Shown here: piece after piece, positions 13,796 to 21,615 of the stretch
Layout: each line of letters starts with the position of its first letter
Numbering within the stretch: position 1 is the first letter of the stretch
Assembly: GCA_028716005.1 (NCBI GenBank)
Contig: JAQUQQ010000003.1
Coordinates: 1-46,508 of the forward strand
DNA: 46,508 bases
DNA from: Candidatus Moraniibacteriota bacterium
Lineage (GTDB): Bacteria > Patescibacteriota > Minisyncoccia > Moranbacterales > UBA11712
Reading direction: 5' to 3'
Translations under genes and position numbers: made by a program
The notes under the pieces: model-generated
Databases searched by the model: none
What the model was told of the DNA's origin: nothing
What the model saw: the letters and a program-made list of their open reading frames with translations, nothing else

Positions 13796-15726
13796 GTACT
13801 CATCGGGTCGACATCCACCGCCCAGCCTTTTTTGAGTCCGCCCAGAACCGGGAAAACAGGTGATTTTCTTGCGTTAGTTTCCGGCCCAAACTTAATCAAT
13901 ATATTTTTGAGATAATAACCCCTCTTTTTTGCCGCAAACGGCTCGAAGGGCTCGCTTGTATCAATATTACTATCCGCGAGCGTTTGAAGCAAGCTGAACG
14001 TCTTTTTGGCTTCTGTTTCGACTTTTTTTTTGTTTCTGTCGCGATAAAAAAGCTTGATGATCCGCGAAAACGGGGGATTGTCTGTCTTTTTTCTCTCGTT
14101 CAGTTCTTTTTCAAAAAATTCCGCTGTTTTTTGATTTCGGAAAGAGTCCAGCAAAAAACTGTCCGGATAAGTTGTTTGAATCAACAAAATCCCTTTTTTT
14201 CTCGTGAGGCCTTCCGCCTGGCCAAGCATCGCGAAAATCAGCTCTCTCGTGTTGAAGTCGGGAATGCTTCCCAAGTCGTCAAAACTGGGAAAGGCAACCA
14301 AGTCAAATTCTTGGAGACTGCCGATCTTGAGAGCAATCTGCGTCCCGATGAGCACATCAAAATTGCCGCTTGCCAAATCTTCCAAAATTTTTCCGCTGTT
14401 CTTTTTTGATTTTGAAGCGTCCGTGTCAAGGCGCAAAATCCGTGCTGACGGGAAAAGCCTTTTGATTTTTCTCTCAACGAGCTGGATTCCCACTCCCTGG
14501 TGTGAAAACTGGCTGGCTCCGCAAGTTGGGCAGGAGCTCAAAAGATTCATAACGTGGCTGCAGTGGAGGCACTGGTATTTTTCTTTTTCCTCGAAATAGA
14601 CCAGCGCCCGGTTGCAATCCGGGCAGCGCAAAACTGTTTTGCAGCTTCGACAGACCGAATAGCTTGAAAAGCCCTTGCGGTTGACGACCAGAAGCGCCTT
14701 TTCTTTTTTGTCCAAAAGGCTTGACAATGATTTGTGCAGTTCCTTTCCAATCGGGAAATCAGCGCTCTTTTTTTCCTCGAAAACGTTGGTGATTTTGATT
14801 TCGCACCGGCTTGGATTGTCTGCTCCCAAGTCTATTATGCGGATATCTTTTTCATTTTTTTTCTTCCATATTTCTGATGAAAAAACAGAGTTTGAGTATA
14901 TTATTTTTGCGTCGTGGGTGTCGGCCAGCATCTGGGCGGATCGCGCCGCGTTGTATCTTGGATTCATATCCCATTGCTTATGAGAAATATCGCCCGATTC
15001 CTCGACTGCGATAGTATCCAGTTCTCGAAAGGGGAGGAAAAGTCCTGTTTTTGTGGCGACAATTATTTTCACTTTGCCATCCCTGATTCTTTCCCAGGCT
15101 TCGAAAAATTCTCCTTTTGAAATCGAACCATGGACCAAAGCGATTTCGTTTGCCGGAAAATATTTTTTGAGCTTTTCAAAAAAAGCGGCGGCCGGAAAAA
15201 TTTCAGAGGCGATATAAAGAAACTGTTTGTTTTTTTCGGCAGCTTTATGCATGGCTGAAAAAATAATTTCGTCCCTTTCTTTTTTGGGGCCGATCAGCGC
15301 GATTTCTTTGTTTTTCGCCCCAAATATTTCTTTGGCCCGGTTATGGATTTTTATGATTTCCAATTTTGCAGAATTTGTTTTTTTCTCATTTCTTGTTTTC
15401 ACTATTTTCGGAACCATGATTTTCAAGACTATTCCGAGGGGAGAAAGATAAAAATCCGCCATTTTTTTTGCAAATTCAATCTGTTTTTCGGAAAGCATTT
15501 CTTCCGCCGCAATTCTTTTCACGCGTTTCAGCTCAAAATTTCCTTTTCGGGGAAAATCATCCCGGCTGTCCATCACAATTCCCAAAATCACGCGGTTATA
15601 AAAAGGAATTTCCACCAGGCTTCCGCGTTTTATCGGCTCCTGAAACAAATACGAAAAAACCTGCGTTCTCGCGATTGGCAGGCGAATGAGCGGAGCAACT
15701 TGTATGATATTTTTCTTATTGTTCAT
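13789..15726 (-). CDS. priA: PriA-like primosomal protein N', ATPase motifs degenerate
   Basis: 645 residues, close to normal PriA. PriA reloads the replisome at stalled forks. The N-terminal DNA-binding region and the eight-Cys zinc module are intact (Cys 359, 362, 368, 371, 386, 389, 399, 402). The helicase motifs are not. Where Walker A should be, the sequence is GPKKERD (146-152); the DEEH box reads VEES (241-244); the SATPS motif reads SNSVF (278-282); and motif VI reads GQAEGLTRKKG (502-512) instead of QVAGRAGR. The fold is retained (KIIVATKTGLFLPF; SHKQWDMNPRYNAARSAQML). It may be a structural or loading factor without helicase activity. The start at 15726 overlaps the upstream AMMECR1-like gene by 11 bp. 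Confidence 0.9.
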   Translation of the reverse strand: MNNKKNIIQVAPLIRLPIARTQVFSYLFQEPIKRGSLVEIPFYNRVILGIVMDSRDDFPRKGNFELKRVKRIAAEEMLSEKQIEFAKKMADFYLSPLGIVLKIMVPKIVKTRNEKKTNSAKLEIIKIHNRAKEIFGAKNKEIALIGPKKERDEIIFSAMHKAAEKNKQFLYIASEIFPAAAFFEKLKKYFPANEIALVHGSISKGEFFEAWERIRDGKVKIIVATKTGLFLPFRELDTIAVEESGDISHKQWDMNPRYNAARSAQMLADTHDAKIIYSNSVFSSEIWKKKNEKDIRIIDLGADNPSRCEIKITNVFEEKKSADFPIGKELHKSLSSLLDKKEKALLVVNRKGFSSYSVCRSCKTVLRCPDCNRALVYFEEKEKYQCLHCSHVMNLLSSCPTCGASQFSHQGVGIQLVERKIKRLFPSARILRLDTDASKSKKNSGKILEDLASGNFDVLIGTQIALKIGSLQEFDLVAFPSFDDLGSIPDFNTRELIFAMLGQAEGLTRKKGILLIQTTYPDSFLLDSFRNQKTAEFFEKELNERKKTDNPPFSRIIKLFYRDRNKKKVETEAKKTFSLLQTLADSNIDTSEPFEPFAAKKRGYYLKNILIKFGPETNARKSPVFPVLGGLKKGWAVDVDPMSTI

Positions 15727-16237
15727 ATTTTTCCACCGTGAAACGATATATCTCCTCATTTTTATCAATATCTGGATTTATCCCGCCTTTTTGACTGGCA
15801 ATCGAGAGTTGTTGGTCAACGGAATCAATTCCATCGAGATCGGGGAGAAGAAGTCCCGCGCGGCCATCCGGACATTTCACAATAACACCGTATTTTTTCG
15901 GATCAAGCTCATCGAGGCGAGAAATTTTTTCCGGCTTGCTCAAAAGGCTGGCTTCGATAGACAAACCGGAAAGTTCTTCTTCTTTTATTGGGAAAAAGCG
16001 ATTATCCCGCGAGCCAGCGGCAATAGCGTTCAAAATAATCTCTTCAGCCAGATTTTTGTGGGCCGGCAGATATGTCCCAATGCATCCCCTCAATTCCTTT
16101 CTTTGGTGAATACTCACAAACACCCCGCCTTTTTTTTCATAAAATTCCGGCGGCAAATTTTCGGGAATATCAATGATTTTCCTGTGTTTAACATACTCTT
16201 CGATAGCAGATTTAGCTAATTGGACGTAATGATTCAT
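15716..16237 (-). CDS. AMMECR1-domain protein (AmmeMemoRadiSam system A)
   Basis: 173 residues from MNHYVQ. The AMMECR1 domain is marked by GGVFVSIHQRKELRGCIGTY, with the invariant LRGCIGT at 49-55 (Cys52), and by GSRDNRFFPIKEEEL and LLLPDLDGIDSVDQQL. Its biochemical role is unknown; it co-occurs with MEMO-like and radical SAM proteins, and all three are here in a row. No clear Shine-Dalgarno decides the start: in-frame ATGs at 16252 and 16276 would add 5 or 13 residues, the longer through a GC-rich stretch. The stop overlaps the priA start, so the two are translationally coupled. Confidence 0.88.
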   Translation of the reverse strand: MNHYVQLAKSAIEEYVKHRKIIDIPENLPPEFYEKKGGVFVSIHQRKELRGCIGTYLPAHKNLAEEIILNAIAAGSRDNRFFPIKEEELSGLSIEASLLSKPEKISRLDELDPKKYGVIVKCPDGRAGLLLPDLDGIDSVDQQLSIASQKGGINPDIDKNEEIYRFTVEKYEQ

Positions 16238-16292
16238 AAAGTTGACAAACATCGCGGAGGAAGGCGGGCGGGCCAAAACTTTACACTTTAAA

Positions 16293-17090
16293 CTATTTAA
16301 TATTTATGCTCGCTACCATATATCCCACCCCGAACGGCGCTTCGTAGCTCAATGATTTCACTTCCCACCTCAAGTTTTTCAAGGCTCCGAGAAGCATGAT
16401 GATTGACCGCAAACCGCATTCTCCGGCTTCTTCGATGAGATACGGATCGAGGTTGAGAACTCCTTTGGTGTTTTCTCGCTGGATAAGTTCCGCGAGAGTT
16501 TTGTCGAAAATCCTTCCCTGGGGAGAATATCCGGCCGGAGCGTCGGGAGTGACGCGATGCGACAAATCGCCGCTCGCAATAAAGGAAATCAATTTTGAAC
16601 TGCCCTGCAAGACGCGTCCTAAAACCTCCCCCAAACGAAAATGGTAATCAAGGGGCAGCATTGAAAAAGACATGTGAACGAGTTTCGGGTTGTAGTTCAG
16701 ATCTTTTTCGTTTATCAGATAATAAAGAGGAACCAAGGCGCCGTGATCAAGTTCAAGCTCTCTCGCGAGACCAACTGGAAGACGAGCCAAACGGCTGCTT
16801 TCCATGATTTCGTCAATGAGTTCCCGGTCATTTTCAAAAATAAATCGCCGATGGTCTCCAAAAGAAGAAAGATCGCCGCGCAGAGTGGGGGAATAGTTTA
16901 TTATGAACTTGTCATACTGCACCGGTCCATGAGGAGAAATCAACATAATCGTGTCTGCTTTCACGCTGCGGAATTTTTCTCCCGCCGTTTTCATCGCGTT
17001 CACGGTTTTTCGGCACAAATTCAAATTGCTCCGTCCGATATTCGGAATGATGATAGGCGGATGGGGAGTTATGGCGGCAAATCTAATCAT
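16293..17090 (-). CDS. MEMO-like / class III extradiol dioxygenase-like protein (AmmeMemoRadiSam system B)
   Basis: 265 residues. The family binds a metal at two His and a Cys in human MEMO1. Here the candidate ligands are His10 (ITPHPP), His54 (ISPHGP) and Cys225 (GECGLRS), with His116 (LDHGALVPLYY) and His178 (SGDLSHR) also conserved in this fold. So the pocket appears intact and active or metal-binding. The substrate is unknown. It lies between the radical SAM gene (94 bp upstream) and the AMMECR1-like gene (55 bp downstream), all on one strand. Confidence 0.88.
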   Translation of the reverse strand: MIRFAAITPHPPIIIPNIGRSNLNLCRKTVNAMKTAGEKFRSVKADTIMLISPHGPVQYDKFIINYSPTLRGDLSSFGDHRRFIFENDRELIDEIMESSRLARLPVGLARELELDHGALVPLYYLINEKDLNYNPKLVHMSFSMLPLDYHFRLGEVLGRVLQGSSKLISFIASGDLSHRVTPDAPAGYSPQGRIFDKTLAELIQRENTKGVLNLDPYLIEEAGECGLRSIIMLLGALKNLRWEVKSLSYEAPFGVGYMVASINIK

Positions 17091-17101
17091 GAACTTCTCT
17101 A

Positions 17102-17149
17102 CGAATTATCCCGCCTTAGCGGGACCCCGCCGAGGCGGTGGCGAATTAT
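17102..17149. repeat. 32-bp double-hairpin element flanked by 8-bp direct repeats
   Basis: CGAATTAT occurs at 17102-17109 and 17142-17149. Between them are two hairpins (CCCGC-CTTA-GCGGG, then CCGCC-GA-GGCGG). The layout resembles an insertion with target duplication, in the spacer between the radical SAM and MEMO-like genes. Confidence 0.65.
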
Positions 17150-17184
17150 TACGAATATACAAATGTTTTTAAATTATGTACTTT

Positions 17185-18081
17185 TTATATATTTCCGGCA
17201 TAAACATTTTTTAGGCCGATTTTCTTCCCAATTTCAACGGCTTTTTCCACTTTGGCAATTGGTGTTTCAGGAAGACCCTGTAGTTTCCATGAAATCGCGC
17301 CTGAAAAAGCGCTCACGTGCCAGGGAACGGAATCTCCCAATTCATTTTTGATGAAACGGGCGATTTTTTCAAGCATTTTTTCATCATCCGACAATGTCGG
17401 GATCAGGAGTGTCGTCGTTTCGAGCCAAATTTTGTTTTTTACCACTTCTTTGCAGTTCTCGAGAACCGGCGTGAGTCGCGCTCCGCAATTTTCCCGATAG
17501 AATTTATCATCAAATGATTTGATATCAATATTTATCGCGTCGAGATAGGGCATCGCCAGCTTCAAGGCATCTTTGCTCATAAAGCCGTTCGAGACCCAGA
17601 TATTTTTCAGCCCCGCTTCCCGGGCCAGCTTCATCGTGTCGAGCGCGTATTCGAGAAAAATTGTCGGCTCGGTGTATGTATATGAAATGCTCGGACAACC
17701 AAATTTTTTCGCGAGCCCGACTATTTCCTCCGGGGGCAAACTTTCTCCGCTTTTTTCAATCATTTCTCGGGTTGTCATGGCGCTTTTCGGAAATTGGGAA
17801 ATTTGCCAGTTCTGGCAGTTTCCGCAGAGCAAATTGCAGCCAACCGTAGCGATGGAAAATGTTGAAGTGCCGGGCAAAAAATGATACAAGGGTTTTTTCT
17901 CAACCGGATCAATGTTCGCCGCGATTGCCCGGCCATAGGCCAAAAAAAACAGTTTTCCGCCGATATTTTCCCGCACCCCGCAAATCCCGCGCTTTCCCGG
18001 CGCAATCACGCAAAAATGACTGCAGGTTTTGCATTGGACGTTTTCATTTTCCAATTTTTGGTAGAGAAAAGACTCTTTCAT
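17185..18081 (-). CDS. Radical SAM enzyme of the AmmeMemoRadiSam system
   Basis: 298 residues. The radical SAM cysteines are GCNLLCGNC (Cys82, 86, 89; Cx3Cx2C), which bind the 4Fe-4S cluster and S-adenosylmethionine. A further Cys set lies upstream (Cys17, 20, 24, 34 in CKTCSHFCVIAPGKRGIC), typical of this family and possibly a metal site. PFL-activase-like features follow (SYTYTEPTIF, NIWVSNGFM). The substrate is unknown. It is the first gene of the minus-strand run. The divergent hypothetical gene starts 78 bp away, so promoters for both lie in 18082-18159. Confidence 0.92.
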   Translation of the reverse strand: MKESFLYQKLENENVQCKTCSHFCVIAPGKRGICGVRENIGGKLFFLAYGRAIAANIDPVEKKPLYHFLPGTSTFSIATVGCNLLCGNCQNWQISQFPKSAMTTREMIEKSGESLPPEEIVGLAKKFGCPSISYTYTEPTIFLEYALDTMKLAREAGLKNIWVSNGFMSKDALKLAMPYLDAINIDIKSFDDKFYRENCGARLTPVLENCKEVVKNKIWLETTTLLIPTLSDDEKMLEKIARFIKNELGDSVPWHVSAFSGAISWKLQGLPETPIAKVEKAVEIGKKIGLKNVYAGNI

Positions 18082-18159
18082 AATTTGCCTAAACGGAGAA
18101 TATCTAATACAATCTTATCATAATCAACCTTTAGTTTCAAAGAACACTTATTGAAATTT

Positions 18160-18537
18160 ATGAATAGGACAGAAGCAGGAAAAATAATCGAGTTGGCCCC
18201 GGTTCGAAGGCATAGGGAATATGAAAAACGAATGTCTGAAATCCAAAAAATTGTGGAGTTCGGCAGCGTTGCGCGAGTCGTCGAAATGATCGAAAGCGGA
18301 GAAATCAAACAAAAAATGCTTTCCAAGCGCAAAAATTCAACTGAAACGGAATTGTTCTTGTTGGAAAAAATGTGCGAATTGATGAGGCAAATAGACATTG
18401 ATGCGCGAGCCCTCGACCGATCTGAGGCAGAAATTGCGCTTCTGAGAGATGAACGAAGCGATCTCACAAGACAATTAGCAAAGGCAAAACAAATAATCGA
18501 AAGATTGGCTTTAGGAGGAAAAAATGATACGAAATAG
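18160..18537 (+). CDS. Hypothetical helical protein, 125 residues
   Basis: Read from ATG 18160 (a TTG three codons upstream is in frame). No membrane segment. The protein is strongly charged and helical, with likely coiled coils at about 70-120 (EKMCELMRQIDIDARALD, RDERSDLTRQLAKAKQIIE). I do not recognise the family. It is divergent from the radical SAM gene and followed by a mini-ORF whose ideal Shine-Dalgarno lies inside its last codons. Function unknown. Confidence 0.6.
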   Translation: MNRTEAGKIIELAPVRRHREYEKRMSEIQKIVEFGSVARVVEMIESGEIKQKMLSKRKNSTETELFLLEKMCELMRQIDIDARALDRSEAEIALLRDERSDLTRQLAKAKQIIERLALGGKNDTK

Positions 18538-18574
18538 CACGATCAATCTTACAGACACACATTTACGGAACTAA
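18524..18574 (+). CDS. Candidate mini-ORF of 16 residues with a strong ribosome binding site
   Basis: AGGAGG (18513-18518) stands five bases before ATG 18524. The frame runs 16 codons to TAA and overlaps the end of the previous gene by 14 bp. Strong Shine-Dalgarno sites are scarce in this window, which argues for translation. It may be a small peptide or the start of a gene that has lost its remainder. No family is recognised. Confidence 0.35.
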   Translation: MIRNSTINLTDTHLRN

Positions 18575-18604
18575 TATAAATAATTTCTCAATATCCAGCG
18601 GCTG

Positions 18605-19468
18605 ATGGCTCTTCTCGACGGCAAAAAATTGGCCCAAAAAATTTTGAAAGAGCTCAAAAAACAGGTTTCTCGTATGAAAAAGAAGCCTGTTTTGGCAATG
18701 GTTCTGGTCGGAGATGATCCGGCGTCATCAATTTATGTCCGGCGGAAAGGATTTTTTTGCGCCGAGACGGGAATCGTGTCAAAGACTCTGAAGCTTCCCG
18801 CCGACGTTTCAGAAAAAAAACTTTTGAAGGTTATAAGCCAACTAAATAAAGACAAAAATATTTCTGCCATAATGGTCCAGCTTCCGCTCCCAAAGCATAT
18901 AAACAAAATAAAAATCATCGAAGCGATCGACCCCGGAAAGGACGCCGATTGCCTTCACCCCGAGAACTACGGCAAATTCGCGCAAGTGGATGAAAGTTAT
19001 TCCGTTGTCGCTCCCGCCACGCCCTTTGGAATCGTGAGACTGCTTGAAGAATACAAAATAAAAATCGAAGGGAAGCATGCCGTTGTCGTGGGACGTTCCA
19101 ATATCGTCGGGAAACCAGCCGCCCAACTCTTGCTGAATCGCGGCGCGACCGTCACTGTTTGCCACCGCCATACCAAAAACCTGCCCGCTTTCACGCGCCA
19201 GGCGGATATTCTTGTGGTGGCCGTCGGAAAAAAGAATTTGATAAAAGCTGAGATGGTGAAAAAGGGAGCGGTTGTCGTCGATGTTGGCGTGAACCGCGTC
19301 GGAAAGAAAATTTTTGGTGATGTTGATTTTGACAACGTAAGCAAAAAAGCTTCGTTTATCACTCCAGTTCCGGGTGGAGTGGGACCCACCACAATCGCAA
19401 CACTCCTCTGGAACACGGTTCAGCTTGCTCGCCTCGCTAAAGCTACGGCGAAGCGGGCAAAAAAATAA
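18605..19468 (+). CDS. folD: Methylenetetrahydrofolate dehydrogenase/cyclohydrolase FolD
   Basis: 287 residues. FolD oxidises 5,10-methylene-THF and hydrolyses it to 10-formyl-THF, the donor used by Fmt. Conserved parts are present: ASSIYVRRKG with the catalytic Lys, QLPLPKHIN, DPGKDADCLHPEN, VVGRSNIVGKPAAQLL (the NADP-binding start) and TPVPGGVGPTTIATLLWNT. The last residues (ARLAKATAKRAKK) are encoded by a palindromic repeat and extend beyond the usual end. A terminator follows. Confidence 0.96.
   Translation: MALLDGKKLAQKILKELKKQVSRMKKKPVLAMVLVGDDPASSIYVRRKGFFCAETGIVSKTLKLPADVSEKKLLKVISQLNKDKNISAIMVQLPLPKHINKIKIIEAIDPGKDADCLHPENYGKFAQVDESYSVVAPATPFGIVRLLEEYKIKIEGKHAVVVGRSNIVGKPAAQLLLNRGATVTVCHRHTKNLPAFTRQADILVVAVGKKNLIKAEMVKKGAVVVDVGVNRVGKKIFGDVDFDNVSKKASFITPVPGGVGPTTIATLLWNTVQLARLAKATAKRAKK
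19425..19460. repeat. Palindrome forming the 3' end of folD
   Basis: Arms of about 13 bp (TTGCTCGCCTCGC with GCGAAGCGGGCAA, one mismatch and one wobble) enclose TAAAGCTACG. The loop resembles those of the tRNA-associated palindromes (AAAGCTTTAGCGTC). The copy is read in frame as the FolD C-terminus. Confidence 0.7.
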
Positions 19469-19487
19469 TCAAACAATCTCTTCTTCT

Positions 19488-19510
19488 GGCTCCTCTCGGG
19501 GAGCTTTTTT
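19488..19510 (+). terminator. Intrinsic terminator after folD
   Basis: Stem GCTCC/GGAGC, loop of six bases (TCTCGG), then six T. Confidence 0.75.
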
Positions 19511-19540
19511 ATTGTCGAACGAAGCGAGAGAAATGGAAAT

Positions 19541-21046
19541 TTATTTTCCGTCAATAAATTCCGTCTCTTCAACTTCTTCCCGTTTGGTTTTTTTGCGAGA
19601 AAGCAGTTCCTTGACCAAAACCAGATCACCGGAGCCGATTTCGCGGAGAATCCAAAGCGCGGCAAGGTAAATCACAAAAAGAATAATTGACCAAAAAAAG
19701 AAATAATAATTATTTCGCGGGAAGACGAAGGCCAGAGCCGACATCACGGCCGATGCCAAAATTATTTTGAAAAAGCTGGATGCTCGAAACAGATAGCCAA
19801 ACTCGCGATGAGTATAATACAGTCCCACCAGCATCACCACAAGCGCCATCAAAGCCGTTCCAGCCGCCGCGCCCATAATCCCAAAGTTTTTGATCAAGAA
19901 ATACGTCAGTACCGAATTCATGAAAAATCCGATGATTGCCGTCACCATCGGCAATTTCACTTTTCCGGCGCCATTCAGGATGAAAGTGAGAACATAAAAG
20001 ACGGTCAAAAACCCCTCCGCGATTACATAGACCGACATCACCGGCGCGGCCAGCGCGTATTTTGAGGAAAAAAATATTTTGATGATCGGCAAAGAAAAGT
20101 AGGACATCAAGAGGCATACTGGCGAAAGAAACATCACTAAAAATCGCAGAGACTGACTCACGATTTTTTTTATCTCGTCTGAATTGTTCGCCGAGGTCGA
20201 TTTCGAAATTGAAGGCAGAAGTATGATCGTGAGGGCATAAAAAAGATTGTAGGGGATTGTGCCGACGGTATAGGCGGCATTATAGAGTCCTGTCTGGAAA
20301 TCCGAGCGCAAGATTCCCTTCACAAGATAGAGGTCGATTGTGTTGAGAAGCTGATAGGCGATGAGAAAAACAGTCACCGGCCAGGCAAAAACAGCCAATT
20401 TTTTCCAATCAAATGTTCCAACGGCTTTTGTTTTTTTATACGGATCAAGCGCAAAAGCTTCGAAGAAAATAGAAAGGGGTGCCACCACATAGCCGAGAAT
20501 GGCTCCCTCAAGCGCCAAGCCGCGTGATTTCAAAAGAAGCGCGAGACCAATTATAAAAACGATGCGCAAAATGCCGCGATTTGTCTTGAGAAATGCTTGA
20601 ATTTTGAACTTGTGGATGCCAGTATAGTAATAGAAATAAAAAGAGGCCAAGGCGAAGGCGGGAATCACAAGCGAAGACAAGCGAAAAAGGTTGGTGAGCG
20701 TGGGATCATTGAGAATTCTCGCAATCACCGGCGAGAGGAGAAAGAAAATCACAGTCACCGATCCGATGATCACACTCTGGATTTTGATCGTCTGCCATTT
20801 GATAACCGGAATCAATCCCTTTTCTTTTTCGAATATTTCGCTCAAATATTTCGACATCGCCGTCGGCACGCTTTGGCCGATCAAAACAACCGTCATCGTC
20901 GTGAGCGTGACAATGATTCCAAACCGTCCGTAATCGGCCGGACCAAGCATGCGTCCCATCACGGCGTGGATAACATAAGCGGAGAGATTGTATATCACTT
21001 CGCTTATCGTCACCCAAAAAAACGATTTTACCAGGAATTTAGACAT
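19541..21046 (-). CDS. Polysaccharide flippase of the MATE/MOP family (Wzx-like)
   Basis: 501 residues with about 12-14 hydrophobic segments. The start (FLVKSFFWVTISEVIYNLSA, then GRMLGPADYGRFGI) is typical of oligosaccharide flippases, and the tail is charged and cytoplasmic. Such proteins turn lipid-linked oligosaccharide across the membrane. The gene overlaps tmk by 8 bp and is the last of a tightly packed minus-strand run with tmk, rtcB and a glycosyltransferase, which fits a surface-polysaccharide role. Confidence 0.9.
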   Translation of the reverse strand: MSKFLVKSFFWVTISEVIYNLSAYVIHAVMGRMLGPADYGRFGIIVTLTTMTVVLIGQSVPTAMSKYLSEIFEKEKGLIPVIKWQTIKIQSVIIGSVTVIFFLLSPVIARILNDPTLTNLFRLSSLVIPAFALASFYFYYYTGIHKFKIQAFLKTNRGILRIVFIIGLALLLKSRGLALEGAILGYVVAPLSIFFEAFALDPYKKTKAVGTFDWKKLAVFAWPVTVFLIAYQLLNTIDLYLVKGILRSDFQTGLYNAAYTVGTIPYNLFYALTIILLPSISKSTSANNSDEIKKIVSQSLRFLVMFLSPVCLLMSYFSLPIIKIFFSSKYALAAPVMSVYVIAEGFLTVFYVLTFILNGAGKVKLPMVTAIIGFFMNSVLTYFLIKNFGIMGAAAGTALMALVVMLVGLYYTHREFGYLFRASSFFKIILASAVMSALAFVFPRNNYYFFFWSIILFVIYLAALWILREIGSGDLVLVKELLSRKKTKREEVEETEFIDGK

Positions 21047-21611
21047 CGATTCTTGATTTTATTTCGCTGAAAATTTCTTCTTTACCCTTCTCTCCATTTA
21101 TAATAATCATATCCCAATCCTTTATTTTTTCAGAAAATATTTTTTCCTTCGCCACCAGATATTCCATTCCCTGATCCGGTTTTCGATCGCGTTGCATAAT
21201 AATCTCTGGCTTAACATTGATAAAAAACGCAAAATCGGGTTTTTGGATATATTTTTCAGCACATAGCTTCTTCTTGTTTCCCGAAAGAAAATTTATATTC
21301 ACCACACTGTCAAAAAAATACCGGTCGGAGATGATACAATCAACTTTCAATTTCTTCGCCAATCGATTAAACCTGCAAATATCAATCAAAATCGCAATTT
21401 TACGTAATTGTATTTGCAACCAATTAGCTTTTATAACACTTTTTTCAGTCGTAGGTGTCGGACACCTACGATTTAATACGTTTCCGACTGAAAATTCCAC
21501 CGCATGGAAATAGAAAAAAGTCTTATCTTGGGACTTGAGATAATTCTTCAATAATTCGATTTGCGTTGATTTTCCCGAGCCATCAAGCCCGGAAATAGTG
21601 ATTAGTTTCAA
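21039..21611 (-). CDS. tmk: Thymidylate kinase-like enzyme
   Basis: 190 residues. P-loop GLDGSGKST at 8-16 and the DRY motif (IISDRYFFDSVV) fit a dTMP kinase or a close relative. The usual REPGG-type segment is not recognisable; its place holds NVLNRRCPTPTTEKS, which is largely encoded by a perfect palindrome (21449-21471). So substrate specificity is less certain than the fold. It lies 4 bp after rtcB and overlaps the flippase gene, inside a polysaccharide gene run. Confidence 0.8.
   Translation of the reverse strand: MKLITISGLDGSGKSTQIELLKNYLKSQDKTFFYFHAVEFSVGNVLNRRCPTPTTEKSVIKANWLQIQLRKIAILIDICRFNRLAKKLKVDCIISDRYFFDSVVNINFLSGNKKKLCAEKYIQKPDFAFFINVKPEIIMQRDRKPDQGMEYLVAKEKIFSEKIKDWDMIIINGEKGKEEIFSEIKSRIDV
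21449..21471. repeat. Perfect palindrome inside tmk
   Basis: Arms TCGTAGGTGTC and GACACCTACGA (11 bp each) flank a single central G. It encodes part of RRCPTPTT in frame. It looks like an in-frame insertion and belongs to a different sequence family from the GCGG palindromes. Confidence 0.75.
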
Positions 21612-21615
21612 TTTT

